DNA of 64,000 bases from Roseibacterium beibuensis (GTDB lineage Bacteria > Pseudomonadota > Alphaproteobacteria > Rhodobacterales > Rhodobacteraceae). Position 1 is the first letter of the stretch. Every line of letters begins with the position of its first letter. Positions 16,106-25,599 of the stretch are shown here, piece after piece. The stretch covers positions 248,001 through 312,000 of the forward strand of contig NZ_BAABHW010000003.1 of NCBI RefSeq assembly GCF_039542305.1. The letters are read 5' to 3'. Below the pieces are notes generated by a model. It saw nothing but the letters and a program-made list of their open reading frames with translations, was not told where the DNA came from and did no database searches. A program made the translations under genes and the position numbers.

Positions 16106-19100
16106 TCAGTAGTCGCGCTCGTAAAACACGCCGACCGAGCTACTGCCATCGGAGGAAAAACTGCCCCGTGCGGTGATATCCGGCGTCAGGTCGATGTTGA
16201 GCGACAGGTCCGCTTCGCCGTCCGCGTTCACGGTCACATCAGTGTAGATATTGTCCGACAGGTAGCGCCCGGCGCGCACGGCGGCGTTGCCCTCTTCATC
16301 GGTTTGCAGGTCGAGGTCGTCGAGGCCAAGCCCCGAGCGCAGATTGGCGAGGAAACCGTTATTCGTGCTGCCGCCCGCCAGCGACGATGCCGCGTCGGCC
16401 AGTTGCAGCAACTGCACCGGCGAGAGCGACGATACGGACCGTCCGAAAAGAAGCTGGGCCAGAACTTCGTCTTCCGGCAGCGAAGGATCGGACCCAAAGG
16501 TGATCTCCGGCGACGATGCGGGCCCATCGACCGAGATGGTGATGGTGTAGCCGCCGGCGCGGCTTTCGGCGGCCAGGTCGAGATAGGGGTCGAAACTGCC
16601 CTGCAGGGTCGCGCTGCCCTCGGTGAAGTCCAGCCGCGTGCCAAGGATCGAAAGACGCCCGCGGATCAGGTTGAACTGCCCGGACGGGATCACCTGCGCG
16701 CTGGTGCCGCTCAGCCGAATCTCGCCGCCGAACTCGGCATCGATCCCGCGCCCGCGCAGGTAGACGCGCCCCGGCGCGCTGATCGTCAGGTCCAGGCCGA
16801 CACCCGCCCCCGCGCTTCCGGCATCCGCCGTGCGCAGCAGACCGGCGTTACGGCGTGTCTGACGTTCGGCTGCGGTCTCGTTGACATGGCGAATCGGTGG
16901 GATCGGCGCCGCCCCGCCAAGACCGGTTTCCGGCACGCGCAGCTCCGTCTCGCCCAAATCGACCCGTCCTGCCACCTGGAGATACCCGGTCAGCCCGCCC
17001 GAGATATTCAGGTCCGCACGGGAGATTCGCGCCTCGTACAGTTCGGGGTCAACCAGGCGCGCCTGGTCCACGGTGATGCTGATATCGGCGGGCATCCCTG
17101 CCCCGACCAGGTTGATGCTGCCCTGTGTCGAGATCTGGCCACCGGTATTCAGACGCCCGCCGCCGCTCAGCGTGACGCGCCCGCCCGACAGGTTGGCGGA
17201 CAGGTTCAGATCCTCCACCGCCGCCTGCAACGTCGGGAGCGAGGCCCGCGCGCCGGACGCCGTCATCGTGCCGGACAAGGCGGACAGTCCCGGCTGACCG
17301 CGCAGCGCGAGGTCGAAGCTGAGCGTCCCGTTGATCGATCGCGGCCGGATGAACCGGTTGGCCAGCGCCAGCGGCAGACTGCCCTGCGCCTGCAGATCGA
17401 CACTGCCGTCCGGCAGGCCGACCCCCCCGGTGATCCCGGCGCGGATCCCGCCCGGCCCCTCTGCGGCGACATTGATCTGCCATGGGGCCGTGCCGCGACG
17501 GGTCAGGTTTGCGTCGGCGCTGACCGGTCCACTCAACGCATCGGTGAACAGGCCCACGTTCCGCAGGCGCAGATCGGTCTCGAACCGGCCACCGGACGAA
17601 TCCAGCGCCCCGCTACCCGAGGCCGTGATCTCGGCATTGTCGAGGGCCAGCTGCTCCAGTCGCAGACCGGCAGTATCGCGGATCGCGTGGACGCTCAGCA
17701 CCGTGTCCCCGGCAAAAAGTTCGGGCGGCAGCCCCGCGCCGAACCCAAGGCTGTTGCCCGTGCCATCCAGAACAATATCGAAAGCGCCCGAAAGCGGCTC
17801 GACCCGACCGGTCAGGCTTGCCTCGATCCCGCCAGTCAGGTCCTGCCCGGACACCCCGGAAAAGCGCGCAAGGTCGGCCGCGCGAAACGCCAGGTCAAGC
17901 GCGGTGTCGATCCGCCCCTCGCCCGGTTGGATCGTCGCCCCACCCCCGGCCACCAGATCGTCGCCCGCCGACAGCGACAGGCCAGAAATCAGGATCGCGG
18001 CGCCTTGGGTCCAGGACACCTGGCTGCGGAACGCGATGGCGTCGCCCATGGCCTGCGCAAGGCCGGGATCGCGATGCTCCAGCCCTTCGACATTTGCCGT
18101 GACCGTGGCGGCGATGGCCCCGATACCGCTGGCGCTGGGCGTGATCGTCCCGTTCGAGGACAGGGTGATCCGGCGGATATCCAGATCCTCCATCTCGAAG
18201 GCCGAGATATCGGCGTCGAGGACAAAGGCATCGCTGTCGGAGGCATCGAAATTCAGCGCCAGCGTGGCCCGGCGCAGGCGGGTCTCCGCGTCCACAGGCA
18301 GGCGCACCGGGCCGGAACCGGCTGGATCGGCCAAGGTGCCGGTCAGGTTGATGATCTGCGGGCGCCGCGCGGGGTCAAGCTCGACCGAGCCGACCAGTTC
18401 CAAAGACCGCGAGGCGAGGTCCATGTTTTCCAGCGAGATCGCGCCATCGGCATGCAGCCGCACCAAGGCTGCAAGGCTCGTATCCTCGCCGAAAAAGGCG
18501 TGATACTCGGCGGGCATCATCGGTGTCAGGTCGCCACCCAGATCGACGGCGATGACGTGATCGCCGCTCTCCTGCCCCATGCTGGTGACCATGCCCTCCA
18601 CCCGGCGCGCGCCGTCCGTGTCGAGCGTAATCCCGGCGGTGAAATCGTCGATCGGGCCTTCGCCGTTCACCTCGAACCGCAGCGAGGGGCGCCCCGGCAG
18701 GTTCAGAAGTTCCGATGCCAGCCCCCCGGCCTCTTCCGCCAGCAGAAGATCGACGGACAGAAGTTCCGTTTCATTGGCGTAGCTCGCCGTCAGGTCGAAG
18801 GTGTCGCCGGGTCCGTCCAGCCGTACCAGTTCGATATCCGCCTGCCCGTCACCATCGGCCAGTCGCGCGGACCCTGCGATGGAAAACCGCCCCCCGACCC
18901 CGATGATCGACGGGTCGAGGTCGATTTCCTCGATGGCCATCTGGTCGATGGCAATGCGGATGGGCAGTTCGGGCAAGGCAAAGGGCTGCGCCTCGGCGGG
19001 CGGCAGATCGACCGCGTCTGCTTCGCCGGTTTCGGGTGTACGCAAGATGGTCAGCCGCTCGGCGGTCAACTCGTCGACTTGCAATTCCCGGCTGAAGAGC

Positions 19101-19360
19101 GCGGATCGCGTCCAGACAAGCCGCGCGTTCTCAAGGATCAGCCATTCGCCCTGCGCGTCCGCGATGGACAGGCGGTCCAGTTCGGCGGTCGAGGACAGCG
19201 CACCGCGAAACCCGTCGATGCGGATCTGCCGCGCGCCATCGGACAGTTGCTCTTCGAGGAAGCGAACGATGCGCCCACGGTCATCGTCGGCGTCATCCTG
19301 CGCGACGGCCTGCGCGGGCAACAGCGCCAGCGCCAGAAGGATCAGGGCTCGCTTCAGCAT
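16106..19360 (-). CDS. tamB: Translocation and assembly module protein TamB
   Basis: Large inner-membrane-anchored AsmA/Vps13-like bridge protein that works with TamA in outer-membrane assembly and probably phospholipid transport. The N-terminal hydrophobic segment MLKRALILLALALLPAQAVA is a signal anchor. Most of the 1084 residues are a repetitive beta-rich region. The conserved C-terminal DUF490/TamB domain (about 740-1084) includes IRLSGTSAQVIPSGQFNLIR, SPEITFGSDPSLPEDEVLAQ and LLFGRSVSSLSPVQLLQLAD. The ATG overlaps the tamA stop by 4 bp, and the pair is the standard tamA-tamB operon. Confidence 0.94.
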   Translation of the reverse strand: MLKRALILLALALLPAQAVAQDDADDDRGRIVRFLEEQLSDGARQIRIDGFRGALSSTAELDRLSIADAQGEWLILENARLVWTRSALFSRELQVDELTAERLTILRTPETGEADAVDLPPAEAQPFALPELPIRIAIDQMAIEEIDLDPSIIGVGGRFSIAGSARLADGDGQADIELVRLDGPGDTFDLTASYANETELLSVDLLLAEEAGGLASELLNLPGRPSLRFEVNGEGPIDDFTAGITLDTDGARRVEGMVTSMGQESGDHVIAVDLGGDLTPMMPAEYHAFFGEDTSLAALVRLHADGAISLENMDLASRSLELVGSVELDPARRPQIINLTGTLADPAGSGPVRLPVDAETRLRRATLALNFDASDSDAFVLDADISAFEMEDLDIRRITLSSNGTITPSASGIGAIAATVTANVEGLEHRDPGLAQAMGDAIAFRSQVSWTQGAAILISGLSLSAGDDLVAGGGATIQPGEGRIDTALDLAFRAADLARFSGVSGQDLTGGIEASLTGRVEPLSGAFDIVLDGTGNSLGFGAGLPPELFAGDTVLSVHAIRDTAGLRLEQLALDNAEITASGSGALDSSGGRFETDLRLRNVGLFTDALSGPVSADANLTRRGTAPWQINVAAEGPGGIRAGITGGVGLPDGSVDLQAQGSLPLALANRFIRPRSINGTLSFDLALRGQPGLSALSGTMTASGARASLPTLQAAVEDLNLSANLSGGRVTLSGGGRLNTGGQISTQGSINLVGAGMPADISITVDQARLVDPELYEARISRADLNISGGLTGYLQVAGRVDLGETELRVPETGLGGAAPIPPIRHVNETAAERQTRRNAGLLRTADAGSAGAGVGLDLTISAPGRVYLRGRGIDAEFGGEIRLSGTSAQVIPSGQFNLIRGRLSILGTRLDFTEGSATLQGSFDPYLDLAAESRAGGYTITISVDGPASSPEITFGSDPSLPEDEVLAQLLFGRSVSSLSPVQLLQLADAASSLAGGSTNNGFLANLRSGLGLDDLDLQTDEEGNAAVRAGRYLSDNIYTDVTVNADGEADLSLNIDLTPDITARGSFSSDGSSSVGVFYERDY

Positions 19361-21165
19361 CAGAAGGCCTGCCCGATGCCGATATAAAGGTAGATGTCTT
19401 CGCCCACGCCGCCGCCCCGCACCGGGGTGGCCAGATCGACCCGGATCGGGCCGAACGGCGTCGCATAGCGCAGGCCAAGCCCCGCCCCTGCGTGCCAGTC
19501 GCTGTCATCCTGAAACGCCGCATCGGACGAGATCAGGCCCATATCGGCAAAGGCGACGATCCCGAAATTCGTGTCGCCGATATCTTGCCGCAGTTCCGTG
19601 GACAGGCCGGCAAAGCCACGCCCGCCGGACTCGATGCCGCCATAGGTCGCGCCAAGCGACTGGTATTCCTGGCCGCGGACCGTGCCCGAGCCGCCCGAGT
19701 AGAACAGGACATCAGGCGGGATATCGTCGATATCATCGCTGAACACCCCGCCCAGTTGCGCCCGTGCCGCCAGCCGCGTGCGGTCATTCTCGCCAAAGCC
19801 CAGGTAGCCGCGCGCGTCCAGGGTGTAGCGTGCGCCGCCAGACCCCTGGAAGGACAGGAAGGGGGTGGTCGTGGCGCTGACGAATACGCCGTCGGCCGGA
19901 TCGAGCGGGTCGTCGCGATTGTCCCAGGTCAGTTCGGCGGGCAACAGCGCATAGCCGATGTCGAATTCGCCAAAAGGTCCGTCGATGCGCACCCCCAGCA
20001 ACCCGAGGCCAAGCGACCCTTCAAGACGGTTGCTGAACACATGCTCGACACCCGCCTCGATCCCGGCCCCGGTTACGGTGAAGCTGGGTTCGCGCAGTTG
20101 GAACAGGTCGAATTCGAAATAGGCGGTCGTGTCGGGTGTGAACGTGGCCGGGCGCGAATAACGGCCCGAGAACTCGAGGTCGATGCCCTCGAGCGCGTCG
20201 GTCGAAATCTCCTGCTGGCCGATCCCGGTGATCGCGGCGTCGAAGCGCAGACGTTCCGCCCCGCCAAAGAGGTTGCGATGCAGCCAATAGGCCGTCAGCC
20301 GCGCGCCTTCATCGGTCGAAATCTCGGCGCCAAAGCCGATCCGGCGCAGCGGCGATTCCGACACCACCGCGTCGATATCCATGACATCGTTTGCCGTCGG
20401 CTCGGTCTCTTCCAGGGCGACGGCGGCAAAGACCCCGGTGTCGCGCAGGCGTTCCTCGGCGCGGGCCAGTTCGGCGGGCGAATAGGTCAGGCCGCTGGGC
20501 AGGCCGGCAATCTCCACGATCCGTTCGGGCCGCATCCGCTCATATCCCTGGGGGATGAGAGCGCCGAAGGTGATGACCGGGCCGGGGTCGAGCGTGATGC
20601 GCGCGTCAAGCTCCGCCTCGCGGTGCCGCGCGGTGATCTGCTGCCCGGCGACATCGGCGGTCGCATATCCGCGATCACGCCAGCCGTCGATCGCGGCGCC
20701 CGTCGCATCGCGCAGCACCGAGGTGCTGGCCGGCGCGCCCGGCGCAAACTCGGGGATCAGGTCGCTGTTGCGGGCCAACGGCCCGATCTCGGCGACGCCG
20801 AACGCGTAATCCGGTCCCGGGCTGACATTGATCACGACCTGCCCAATCCGCCCGGGAACGGCAAAGGGCGAAATGGCCGCCGCCTCGCGCCCGTCCAGCA
20901 GGATGTTCACCACAGGCGAGAAATGCCCGCTGTCATAGAGCGCCGCGGTCAGGCGCGCGTAATCGGCCCGTGCGGCAGCAAGAACATCCTGCGCGCTGCG
21001 TCCCCCTTCCGGCGGCTCCTGCAACAGAAGCGAGGCCGCGCGCAGACGATCGCGCAAATCCTCGTCGGCTGGCGAGACCCGCAAGTCGATATCCTGCGCC
21101 GCGGCGGGCAAGGCCATACCGGCGACAAGGACAAATGATAGAAGGGATCTGGGGGCAGCGATCAT
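19360..21165 (-). CDS. tamA: Outer-membrane assembly protein TamA (BamA/Omp85 family)
   Basis: Omp85-family outer-membrane barrel that partners TamB. The signal peptide is MIAAPRSLLSFVLVAGMALP, ending AAAQ. Residues about 25-270 contain POTRA-like repeats (for example AGLPSGLTYSPAELARAEER, 'L-R-x-T-G-V-F' type). The barrel follows, with GLSTELRQDIGDTNFGIVAF and the C-terminal RYATPFGPIRVDLATPV strand ending in a phenylalanine-terminated GIGQAF, the usual BAM recognition signal. Length is 601 residues. The ATG at 21165 is preferred because the signal peptide begins there; a longer frame to 21279 has no signal sequence. Confidence 0.93.
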   Translation of the reverse strand: MIAAPRSLLSFVLVAGMALPAAAQDIDLRVSPADEDLRDRLRAASLLLQEPPEGGRSAQDVLAAARADYARLTAALYDSGHFSPVVNILLDGREAAAISPFAVPGRIGQVVINVSPGPDYAFGVAEIGPLARNSDLIPEFAPGAPASTSVLRDATGAAIDGWRDRGYATADVAGQQITARHREAELDARITLDPGPVITFGALIPQGYERMRPERIVEIAGLPSGLTYSPAELARAEERLRDTGVFAAVALEETEPTANDVMDIDAVVSESPLRRIGFGAEISTDEGARLTAYWLHRNLFGGAERLRFDAAITGIGQQEISTDALEGIDLEFSGRYSRPATFTPDTTAYFEFDLFQLREPSFTVTGAGIEAGVEHVFSNRLEGSLGLGLLGVRIDGPFGEFDIGYALLPAELTWDNRDDPLDPADGVFVSATTTPFLSFQGSGGARYTLDARGYLGFGENDRTRLAARAQLGGVFSDDIDDIPPDVLFYSGGSGTVRGQEYQSLGATYGGIESGGRGFAGLSTELRQDIGDTNFGIVAFADMGLISSDAAFQDDSDWHAGAGLGLRYATPFGPIRVDLATPVRGGGVGEDIYLYIGIGQAF

Positions 21166-21325
21166 ATCGTAAGGAATAGGTCGTTCCCCACGCACTGGCC
21201 AGTGATAATGGCGAAACGAAATTGTATTCGGCGGCATGCCGCAGGCGATTTGAGACGATTTGCGCCTTGTGGGACACACCTTCTGTGCCTATCACGCAAG
21301 CAAGGACGACCAAAGGATGCTTCCC

Positions 21326-22318
21326 ATGACGAAACTCGTCACGATTTTCGGCGGTTCGGGCTTTGTCGGGCGTTACATCGCCCGCAGGATGGCGCGGGAG
21401 GGGTGGCGCGTGCGTGTGGCCGTGCGGCGCCCCACCGAGGCGAACTTCGTTCGCACCTACGGCGTGGTCGGGCAGGTCGAACCGATCTTCGCCAATATTC
21501 GCGATGATGACAGCGTTCGTGCCGCGATCCACGGCGCCGATGCGGTCGTCAACTGCGTCGGCATCCTGTCTGAGCGCGGCAAGAACAAGTTCGACACCGT
21601 CCAGCACGAGGGCGCGGGCCGCGTGGCGCGGATCGCCGCCGAGGAATCGGTGAAGACCCTTGTGCAGATGTCGGCCATCGGCGCGAACAGCGAAAGCAGC
21701 AGCAAATACGCCCGCACCAAGGCGCTGGGCGAGGCGGCTGTGCTTGAGGCGTTCCCCAGCGCGATCATCCTGCGTCCCTCGATCATCTTCGGACCCGAGG
21801 ACGAGTTCTTCAACCGGTTCGCCAAGATGACCCGGACGGGCTACATCCTGCCGGTGGTGGGTGGGTCGACCCGGTTCCAGCCGGTCTATGTCGATGACGT
21901 TGCGCAGGTCGCCCTCAGGAGCGTTCTGGGCGAGGTCGAGCCGGGGATCTACGAACTGGGCGGCCCCGACATAAGAACCTTCCGCCAGTTGATGGAGCAG
22001 ATGCTGACCGTCATTCGCCGCCGCCGCCTGATCGTGAACGTGCCGTTCTGGATCGCGGGGATCATGGGGACGGTGCTGGACGCCGTGCAGACCCTGACCG
22101 GCGGGCTGATCCACAATTCGCTTCTGACCCGTGACCAGGTGCGCAACCTGCGCCATGACAATGTCATCTGCTCGGGCTGCAAGGGTCTGGACGAGTTGGG
22201 CATCGATCCGACCGGCATGGACGCCGTGCTGGACGATTACCTCTGGCCGTATCGCCCGTCGGGGCAATACGCCAAGATCAAGGAAAGCGCGCAGCACCTC
22301 GCCGAGGAAGACATCTAG
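21326..22318 (+). CDS. NDUFA9-like NAD(P)-dependent epimerase/dehydratase (complex I accessory family)
   Basis: Extended short-chain dehydrogenase fold related to the mitochondrial complex I subunit NDUFA9, found in alphaproteobacteria. The Rossmann motif GGSGFVGRYIARRM starts at residue 9. KALGEAAVLEAFPSAIILRPSIIFGPEDEF and the C-terminal part are typical. The product is 330 residues, from ATG 21326 with AAAGGA upstream. Its stop overlaps the convergent uppP stop by 4 bp in a shared CTAG. In Paracoccus the homologue is a complex I assembly or accessory factor; that role is inferred here. Confidence 0.85.
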   Translation: MTKLVTIFGGSGFVGRYIARRMAREGWRVRVAVRRPTEANFVRTYGVVGQVEPIFANIRDDDSVRAAIHGADAVVNCVGILSERGKNKFDTVQHEGAGRVARIAAEESVKTLVQMSAIGANSESSSKYARTKALGEAAVLEAFPSAIILRPSIIFGPEDEFFNRFAKMTRTGYILPVVGGSTRFQPVYVDDVAQVALRSVLGEVEPGIYELGGPDIRTFRQLMEQMLTVIRRRRLIVNVPFWIAGIMGTVLDAVQTLTGGLIHNSLLTRDQVRNLRHDNVICSGCKGLDELGIDPTGMDAVLDDYLWPYRPSGQYAKIKESAQHLAEEDI

Positions 22319-23118
22319 GTATAGGCGATCCACAACAGGATCGTGCCGAGGATCACCCGGTAGATCACGTATGGCGTGAAGCTGACGCTGCGCAGCAGCC
22401 GCATCATGAAGGTCAGCGCCGCGAGGGCCGAGACAAAGGCCAGCGCGGCGGCAATCGCGCCATCCCGCGCGGCCTGTACATCCGCCGTGGCGATGACCTC
22501 ACCCCCAAGCAGAATAGCCGAGGCCGTGATCGTGGGAATCGACATCAGCATGGCGATCCGCGCGGCATCCTCGCGCGTGTAACCCAGCATGCGCCCGGCG
22601 GTGATGGTGATGCCCGACCGTGACGTGCCGGGGATCAGTGCAATGGCCTGCCACAGACCCATGACGATCGCGTCACGCAGGGTCCATGCCTTGGCCTGTT
22701 TCACGTCGGCGCCCTTCTGGTCGGCCCAGTAAAGGACCAAACCGAAGATCAGCATGGCCCACCCGATCACAGCCACCGAGCGCATCGCATCGCTCAGGCC
22801 CGTCAGGTGCAGAACCAGCCCGCAAAGGACCACCGGGATGGTCGATATCAGAAGCAGAAAGGCCAGTTTCGAGCCGGGCGTGTCGATCCGGCCCGTCAGA
22901 AGGCGTGGCACCCCGGACAGTGCAAGGCGAACGTCGTGCCAGAAGTAGAGGATCACGGCGCCAAGCGTCCCGGCGTGTACCGCGACGTCGATCACCTGCC
23001 CCTGGTCTTCCTGCCCCGAAAGATTCGGCAAGAGGATCAGGTGACCCGAGGACGAGATCGGAAGGAACTCGGTCAAACCCTGGATCAAGGCCACGAGAAA
23101 CAAATAAAACAAGCTCAC
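22315..23118 (-). CDS. uppP: Undecaprenyl-diphosphatase (UppP/BacA)
   Basis: Integral-membrane phosphatase that recycles undecaprenyl pyrophosphate to the monophosphate carrier needed for peptidoglycan and surface glycans. The family motifs are LIQGLTEFLPISSSGHLIL near the N-terminus and ALIPGTSRSGITITAG in the middle, with eight or so hydrophobic segments over 267 residues (typical 265-275). It is a single gene, convergent with the NDUFA9-like gene and divergent from gltD across a 212-bp AT-rich spacer. Confidence 0.96.
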   Translation of the reverse strand: MSLFYLFLVALIQGLTEFLPISSSGHLILLPNLSGQEDQGQVIDVAVHAGTLGAVILYFWHDVRLALSGVPRLLTGRIDTPGSKLAFLLLISTIPVVLCGLVLHLTGLSDAMRSVAVIGWAMLIFGLVLYWADQKGADVKQAKAWTLRDAIVMGLWQAIALIPGTSRSGITITAGRMLGYTREDAARIAMLMSIPTITASAILLGGEVIATADVQAARDGAIAAALAFVSALAALTFMMRLLRSVSFTPYVIYRVILGTILLWIAYT

Positions 23119-23196
23119 GCGGATTTTCTCCGGTCCAGGTAACGGAATGTTAAGACATTGATACTAATTTTATAATTCCTATTAAGGTAAAGTTAT

Positions 23197-23226
23197 TTGA
23201 CCTAAATTTCTGCAGTTTGCAAAATA
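23197..23226 (+). promoter_or_regulatory. Candidate gltD promoter with TTTGCAAA box
   Basis: In the AT-rich 212-bp spacer between uppP and gltD, TTGACC (23197-23202) is followed after 18 bp by AAAATA (23221-23226), an acceptable sigma-70-like pair. The palindrome TTTGCAAA (23216-23223) overlaps the -10 region, which would suit a repressor. The longer string TGCAGTTTGCAAA (23211-23223) recurs exactly in front of the marR gene at 55043. The rest of the spacer shows nothing else I can name. No start site is proven. Confidence 0.4.
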
Positions 23227-23330
23227 TTCATCCCGAGACCATTCAGAAATCTGTATATAGGTCAGCATAGCTGTCTTTTTATCCCGCAAGACCCCCGGTA
23301 TAGGGGCGCGAGCAAGATGGGAGAAGATCC

Positions 23331-24770
23331 TTGGCCAAACAACCCATGTTGAAGTTCGTCAGCATCGAAAAAGAGATGCCGGAAAAGCGTGACGCGGACC
23401 AGCGTCGCGAGGACTTCAAGGAAATTTACGGCGAATATGCGATGAATAAGGCGCGCCAGCAGGCTGGGCGCTGTTCCCAGTGCGGTGTGCCCTATTGCCA
23501 GTCGCATTGTCCGCTGCACAACAACATCCCCGACTGGCTCAAGCTGACCGCCGAGGGACGCCTGCAAGAGGCGTACGAGGTCAGCCAGGCCACCAATACC
23601 TTCCCCGAGATCTGCGGCCGCATCTGCCCGCAGGATCGTCTGTGCGAAGGCAATTGCGTGATCGAACAGTCGGGCCACGGCACCGTCACCATCGGCTCGG
23701 TCGAGAAATACATCACCGACACGGCGTGGGAAGAAGGCTGGGTCAAACCGATCAAACCCGCCGAGGAGCGCGCGGAATCGGTCGCCATCATCGGCGCGGG
23801 TCCCGGTGGCCTGGCCGCCGCTGACCGCCTGCGCCGTGCCGGCCTGCAAGTGACGGTCTATGACCGCTACGACCGCGCGGGCGGCCTGATGGTTTACGGC
23901 ATCCCGGGCTTCAAGCTCGAAAAGGACGTGGTCATGCGCCGCAACGCCCAGCTGGAAGAGGGCGGCGTGAAATTCGTGCTGAACTGCAATGTCGGCGAAG
24001 ACATCACCTTCGACGAGCTGCGCGAACAGCATGACTTCGTCCTGATTGCGACCGGCGTCTACAAGTCGCGTGACCTGCCCGCACCGGGTGTCGGCGCCAA
24101 GGGCATCGTGCGCGCCATCGACTACCTCACCGCCAGCAACCGCATCGGCTTTGGCGACACGGTGGCCGAGTTCGAGTCGGGCGAGTTAAACGCCGAGGGC
24201 AAGCGCGTCGTCGTCATCGGCGGCGGCGACACGGCGATGGACTGCGTGCGCACCGCGATCCGCCAGGGCGCGACCAGCGTGAAATGCCTTTACCGCCGCG
24301 ACCGTGCCAACATGCCCGGCTCGCAGCGCGAAGTGCAGAATGCCGAGGAAGAAGGCGTCGAGTTTGTCTGGCTGTCGGCCCCCAAGGGCTTCACTGGTGG
24401 CGACACGGTCGAAGGCGTGATGGTGCAGAAGATGCGCCTTGGCGCGCCGGACGCCACGGGCCGCCAAAGCCCCGAGGTGATCGAAGGGGCCGACTATGTC
24501 GAAGACGCGGACCTTGTCATCAAGGCGCTGGGCTTCGAACCCGAGGATCTTCCGAGCCTTTGGAACGTGCCCGGGCTGGAAGTGACCCGTTGGGGCACCG
24601 TCAAGGCCGATTTCCGCACCCACGAGACCCAGATCGAAAATGTCTATGCCGTGGGTGACATCGTGCGCGGCGCATCCCTCGTCGTCTGGGCCATCCGCGA
24701 CGGGCGCGAAGCGGCCGATGCGATCCTCGACAAGGTCATGGCGTCCGCGACCGACGTCGCCGCCGAGTGA
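23331..24770 (+). CDS. gltD: Glutamate synthase (NADPH) small subunit
   Basis: FAD- and Fe-S-containing subunit that passes electrons from NADPH to GltB for conversion of glutamine and 2-oxoglutarate to two glutamates. The N-terminal cysteine clusters are CSQCGVPYCQSHCPLHNNIP and ICGRICPQDRLCEGNCV. An FAD-binding motif AIIGAGPGGLAAADRLRRAG follows (about 148), and a second dinucleotide site VVIGGGDTAMDCVRTAIRQG (about 290). Length is 479 residues (usual 470-480). The proposed start is TTG 23331 with GGGAGA upstream; ATG 23346 would shorten it by five residues. gltB lies 1.3 kb downstream after two small genes. Confidence 0.95.
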   Translation: MAKQPMLKFVSIEKEMPEKRDADQRREDFKEIYGEYAMNKARQQAGRCSQCGVPYCQSHCPLHNNIPDWLKLTAEGRLQEAYEVSQATNTFPEICGRICPQDRLCEGNCVIEQSGHGTVTIGSVEKYITDTAWEEGWVKPIKPAEERAESVAIIGAGPGGLAAADRLRRAGLQVTVYDRYDRAGGLMVYGIPGFKLEKDVVMRRNAQLEEGGVKFVLNCNVGEDITFDELREQHDFVLIATGVYKSRDLPAPGVGAKGIVRAIDYLTASNRIGFGDTVAEFESGELNAEGKRVVVIGGGDTAMDCVRTAIRQGATSVKCLYRRDRANMPGSQREVQNAEEEGVEFVWLSAPKGFTGGDTVEGVMVQKMRLGAPDATGRQSPEVIEGADYVEDADLVIKALGFEPEDLPSLWNVPGLEVTRWGTVKADFRTHETQIENVYAVGDIVRGASLVVWAIRDGREAADAILDKVMASATDVAAE

Positions 24771-24782
24771 CCTGACCCGCTT

Positions 24783-24811
24783 TGCCCGATTGCAGATTGC
24801 GCGATCGGGCA
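24783..24811 (+). other. Stem-loop downstream of gltD
   Basis: Perfect 8-bp inverted repeat TGCCCGAT / ATCGGGCA (24783-24790, 24804-24811) with a 13-nt loop, 12 bp after the gltD stop. No T-run follows, so it is at best a weak terminator. It could be an mRNA-stabilising hairpin that lets gltD and the downstream genes be expressed at different levels. Confidence 0.4.
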
Positions 24812-24870
24812 GGGCCCCCGCTCTCGTTTTCACGTTTTCACCCGCCACCGCACCAAGGACGGACGTCATC

Positions 24871-25599
24871 ATGGGCAATGGACACGCTACAAGCCTCGCC
24901 GCGCTGCTGGCCGCCGTGCTGGCCACGCCCGCCGTCGCACAGGATCGCGGTCGCCTGTTCCAGGTGCCCGAGGGCTGCGAAGCTTTCCTGACCGTGCAAT
25001 CGCGGTCCTGCATGGTGTCGCACCACTGGCGCTGCGACGCCGACCCCGAGGGCACGCAATGGCGCGCCACGCTGGACCAGGATGGCGCCTTCTACCTCAG
25101 CTTCACGGATTCCGAGTTTCGCTGGCTGCGCAGCTGGGATCTGCGCGGCGGCAGCAACGACACCCTGATCGAACCCGAGGAAGACCCGGCCAGCCTGTCC
25201 GAGTTGCTGGCCACCGGCAGCGACTCGATGGTGTTCTCGATCCGCGAGGAAAACACGCTCGGCACGTTCCAGCGCGACTATACCGGTTTTGACCGGCTGA
25301 CAGGGGAAACCCTGGATGTCGATGGCCGCGAACTGCTCGTGACGGAATTCGCCTACCAGTACGACACCGCCGACGGCCCCCGCCGGACCGAGGGCAACCA
25401 GTTCGTGCACGAAGGCTGGGGCCTGTTTTTCGGCGGGATCGAAACGACGACGCGGCCTGACGGGGAAACCTTCGAAGGCAATTACAGCCCGATGGAATTC
25501 GCCGAGCCGGGCGAACGCGGTTTCCTGTCGGTGGAGCCGATCTACGATTGCGGCGACATGATGAGTGGTCTGCCGCACCTGCCGGAGCACCGCGGATGA
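24871..25599 (+). CDS. Secreted protein of unknown function
   Basis: A 242-residue protein with a signal peptide (HATSLAALLAAVLATPAVAQ, cleavage likely after VAQ), so it is probably periplasmic. I do not recognise the family. The mature part is acidic and contains cysteines near the N-terminus (PEGCEAF, SRSCMVSHHWRCDADPEG) and one near the C-terminus (IYDCGDMM), suggesting disulfides. VHEGWGLFFGGIETT looks like a conserved core. It sits between gltD and gltB; its stop overlaps the ATG of the GFA-family gene by 4 bp. The ATG at 24871 is chosen because the signal peptide follows directly. Confidence 0.75.
   Translation: MGNGHATSLAALLAAVLATPAVAQDRGRLFQVPEGCEAFLTVQSRSCMVSHHWRCDADPEGTQWRATLDQDGAFYLSFTDSEFRWLRSWDLRGGSNDTLIEPEEDPASLSELLATGSDSMVFSIREENTLGTFQRDYTGFDRLTGETLDVDGRELLVTEFAYQYDTADGPRRTEGNQFVHEGWGLFFGGIETTTRPDGETFEGNYSPMEFAEPGERGFLSVEPIYDCGDMMSGLPHLPEHRG

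Noticed and set aside
16304..19387. A 1027-codon plus-strand frame opposite tamB
   Set aside because: Arg/Gln/Gly-rich translation without domains, opposite a clear tamB; shadow frame.
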